A stretch of DNA of 64,000 bases, taken from Streptomyces griseicoloratus (GTDB lineage: Bacteria; Actinomycetota; Actinomycetes; Streptomycetales; Streptomycetaceae). The position numbers and the translations under genes are program-made. The DNA lies in NCBI RefSeq assembly GCF_014534645.1, contig NZ_JACVQF010000190.1:124001-188000 (forward strand). The letters run 5' to 3'. Shown here in pieces: positions 58,620-64,000 of this stretch (the stretch's first letter is position 1; each line of letters opens with the position of its first letter). The notes under the pieces were generated by a model. That model had not been told where the DNA came from. It worked only from the letters and a program-made list of their open reading frames with translations, and made no database searches.

Positions 58620-60065
58620 ATGGAGACTGACACGTCGAGCGCCCCGGAGAGCCCGCGGAAACGGCGCGCCCGCCGCCGTCGCCGGGTCCTGATCGCCTCG
58701 GCCGCCGGGTGCGCCGTCCTCGGCGGGGTACTGGTGCTGCTGCCCCGGGAGCGGGCGGAGGCCCCGGCTGCGGCTCCGGCTCCCCCGCGGCCCGCGCCGG
58801 GGCCCAAGGCGCACAAGCGGGGCCCGGTCACCGCCGGGGTGCCGGCCGCGCTGCCCGACCTGGTGGCGCTGATCGGCGAACGGGAGGCGCACCTGCGGGG
58901 ACATCCGCGGGACGCCCCGTCGTGGGCGCTGCTGGGGAGCGCCTACGTGGAGCGTGGCCGGCAGACGGCCGACGCCGCGTACTACCCGAAGGCCGAGAAG
59001 GCGCTGCGCACGTCGCTGAAGGTGGGCAGTCCGGGGAACGCCCCGGCGCTGGAGGGGCTGGCGGCGCTGGCGGTCGCGCGGCGGGACTTCGCCGCGGCGA
59101 AGCGGTGGGGGGAGAGCGCGCGCGAGGCGGCGCCGAAGCGGTGGACGACGCACGCGGTGCTGGTCGACGCGTACACCGGGCTCGGTGACCGCGAGGCCGT
59201 GGGCCGGGCCCTGGACAGGCTGCTGGAGCTGCGTCCGGGCACCCCGGCCGTGCGGGCCCGGGCCGCGGCCGTCTACCGGGACCTGGGCTGGCGGGAGGAC
59301 GCCGCCGCGCAGATCTCGGACGCGGTGGCGGAGGCCGGGGCGCCGGCGGAGCGGGCCGCGTATCTGGAGCAGGCCGGCCGACTGGCCTTCGAGCGCGGGG
59401 ACCGGGACGGGGCGCTGCGCAGCTTCCGGGAGGCGCTGCTCGCCGATCCCGGCCAGCGCGCCGCGCAGGCCGGGCTGGGGCGGACACTGGCTGCGCTGGG
59501 CCGGACGGATGAGGCGGTGGACGCCTACCGGGCGGCGCTCGCCGGGTCGCCGCGGCCCGAGTACGCACTGGAGCTCGGCGAGCTGTACGAGTCGCTGGAC
59601 CTCGGCCGGGAGGCGCGGGCGCAGTACGAGCTGCTGCGGGAGCAGGTGCGCAGGGCCGAGGCCGGCGGGGCGGACGAGGAACTGGTGCTGGGCCGGTTCG
59701 AGGCGGACCACGGGGACCCGTGGTCCGCGGTGCGGCGGCTGCGGGCCGAGTGGGAGCGCCAGCCGGCGACCGCGGTGGCCGACGCGCTGGGCTGGGCGCT
59801 GCACCGGGCCGGGGAGCACGGGGAGGCGCTGGAGTACGCGGAGATCGCGACCGACGCCACGTACGGGGGCGGGGTGCGCAGCGCGCTGTACGCCTTCCAC
59901 CGGGGCATGATCGAGCGGGCGCTGGGGCATGACGGGCGCGCCTGGCGGCGCCTGACGGAGGCGCTGCAGCTCAACCCGTACTTCTCGCCGCTGCTGGCGC
60001 CGGTGGCGCGGCGGGCGCTGGCGGAGCTGGGCGAGCCCTCGGAACAGGGCCCGCCGCTGCCGTAG
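58620..60065 (+). CDS. TPR-repeat membrane protein
   Basis: Protein of 481 residues with a basic N-terminus, one membrane helix (VLIASAAGCAVLGGVLVLL, about 22-40) and a Pro-rich linker. A superhelix of tetratricopeptide repeats follows (for example GDRDGALRSFREALLADPGQ and RTDEAVDAYRAALAGSPR). TPRs here would be outside the membrane if the N-terminus is inside. Likely a scaffold; partner unknown. ATG chosen at 58620. Confidence 0.88.
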   Translation: METDTSSAPESPRKRRARRRRRVLIASAAGCAVLGGVLVLLPRERAEAPAAAPAPPRPAPGPKAHKRGPVTAGVPAALPDLVALIGEREAHLRGHPRDAPSWALLGSAYVERGRQTADAAYYPKAEKALRTSLKVGSPGNAPALEGLAALAVARRDFAAAKRWGESAREAAPKRWTTHAVLVDAYTGLGDREAVGRALDRLLELRPGTPAVRARAAAVYRDLGWREDAAAQISDAVAEAGAPAERAAYLEQAGRLAFERGDRDGALRSFREALLADPGQRAAQAGLGRTLAALGRTDEAVDAYRAALAGSPRPEYALELGELYESLDLGREARAQYELLREQVRRAEAGGADEELVLGRFEADHGDPWSAVRRLRAEWERQPATAVADALGWALHRAGEHGEALEYAEIATDATYGGGVRSALYAFHRGMIERALGHDGRAWRRLTEALQLNPYFSPLLAPVARRALAELGEPSEQGPPLP

Positions 60066-60083
60066 GGGCGACCGGGGCAGGTG

Positions 60084-63763
<3,680 letters not shown>

Positions 63764-63767
<4 letters not shown>

Positions 63768-64000
63768 GCACCTCCCCCCACCTCAGGCCCGAAGGCGAGC
63801 ACGAGGTCAGGGGACTCGCCCACCGGGACGACGGAGAAGCCGAGGACGAGCTCCGCCCGCCCTCCGCGGCGGCGCCCGGGCGGCGGGTGACCTGGCAGAA
63901 GCTGACCATCATGCCCGCGCTGATCACGGCGCTGCTGCTGGCGACCTGGCTGTGGTTCCGGCAGGCCGACCTGGACGCGCTCAGCGAGAACGCGCTGTCG
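63764..64000 (+). CDS. Osmolyte ABC transporter permease (3' partial)
   Basis: Third gene of the operon, cut by the right edge after 79 codons. GTG at 63764 overlaps the ATPase stop. Acidic N-terminus (LAHRDDGEAEDELRPPSAAA), then the first membrane helix LTIMPALITALLLATWLWF. By comparison with OpuB-type operons this is the second permease, with a substrate-binding protein gene expected next. Confidence 0.88.

Overview
The window is chromosomal DNA of a Streptomyces. Evidence is the very high GC with GC-rich third codon positions, frequent GTG starts and 4-base start/stop overlaps, and typical genes: a SsgA-like sporulation protein, DasR-type boxes at N-acetylglucosamine PTS genes, WhiJ-type regulator / DUF397 pairs, and a cysteine-type leader peptide. 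From about 26.8 kb rightwards the gene order (rdgB, bcp, sugE, PBP, rph, nagF-nagE1-nagE2, cysM-cysO-mec, DUF2017-clpS, pncB-pncA, M6 protease, ssgG, hppD-lrp) matches my memory of the S. coelicolor SCO29xx core region. The left 26 kb looks more accessory.

Region 1 (1-11057) is a four-gene, tightly coupled plus-strand operon of very large ATPases. It holds a sacsin-like protein fused to an SF2 helicase (its 5' end lies outside the window), a UvrD-type helicase, a DrmA-like helicase and a DrmB-like DUF1998 protein. The last two are the core of DISARM anti-phage systems. The first two are not standard DISARM partners, and no methyltransferase or PLD nuclease (DrmC) is visible, so this is the best candidate for an undescribed defence system here. 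Region 2 (11147-13720) carries an anti-sigma-like ATPase, an XRE-DUF5753 regulator, a DUF397 protein and a small toxin-antitoxin-like pair. These are followed by decayed sequence.

Region 3 (14-26.8 kb) is a loose set of single genes: L,D-transpeptidase, secreted protein, HTH/peptidoglycan-binding membrane protein, two VOC proteins, Methyltransf_19, AhpD-like, alpha/beta hydrolase, MFS, DUF445 and an SGNH hydrolase with a repetitive stalk. Several short tandem arrays lie between them. Region 4 (26.8-45.2 kb) holds rdgB, an odd short-variable-loop tRNA with a UAG anticodon behind two HNH endonuclease genes, bcp, a GroES-like gene and a guanidine exporter gene behind a guanidine-III riboswitch. 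It continues with a class A PBP, an ABC-2 exporter operon, rph, the DasR-controlled GlcNAc PTS genes, an MBL hydrolase, a membrane-anchored PemK-like protein and the CysM-CysO-Mec cysteine pathway with its leader peptide.

Region 5 (45.3-64 kb) holds an amino acid permease, DUF2017-ClpS, NAD salvage (PncB, PncA), a secreted M6 metalloprotease, two RDD proteins, ssgG, a FAD-linked oxidase, a TPR membrane protein and HppD divergent from an Lrp regulator with clear palindromic operators. The window ends in an OpuB-type osmolyte ABC operon cut by the right edge.
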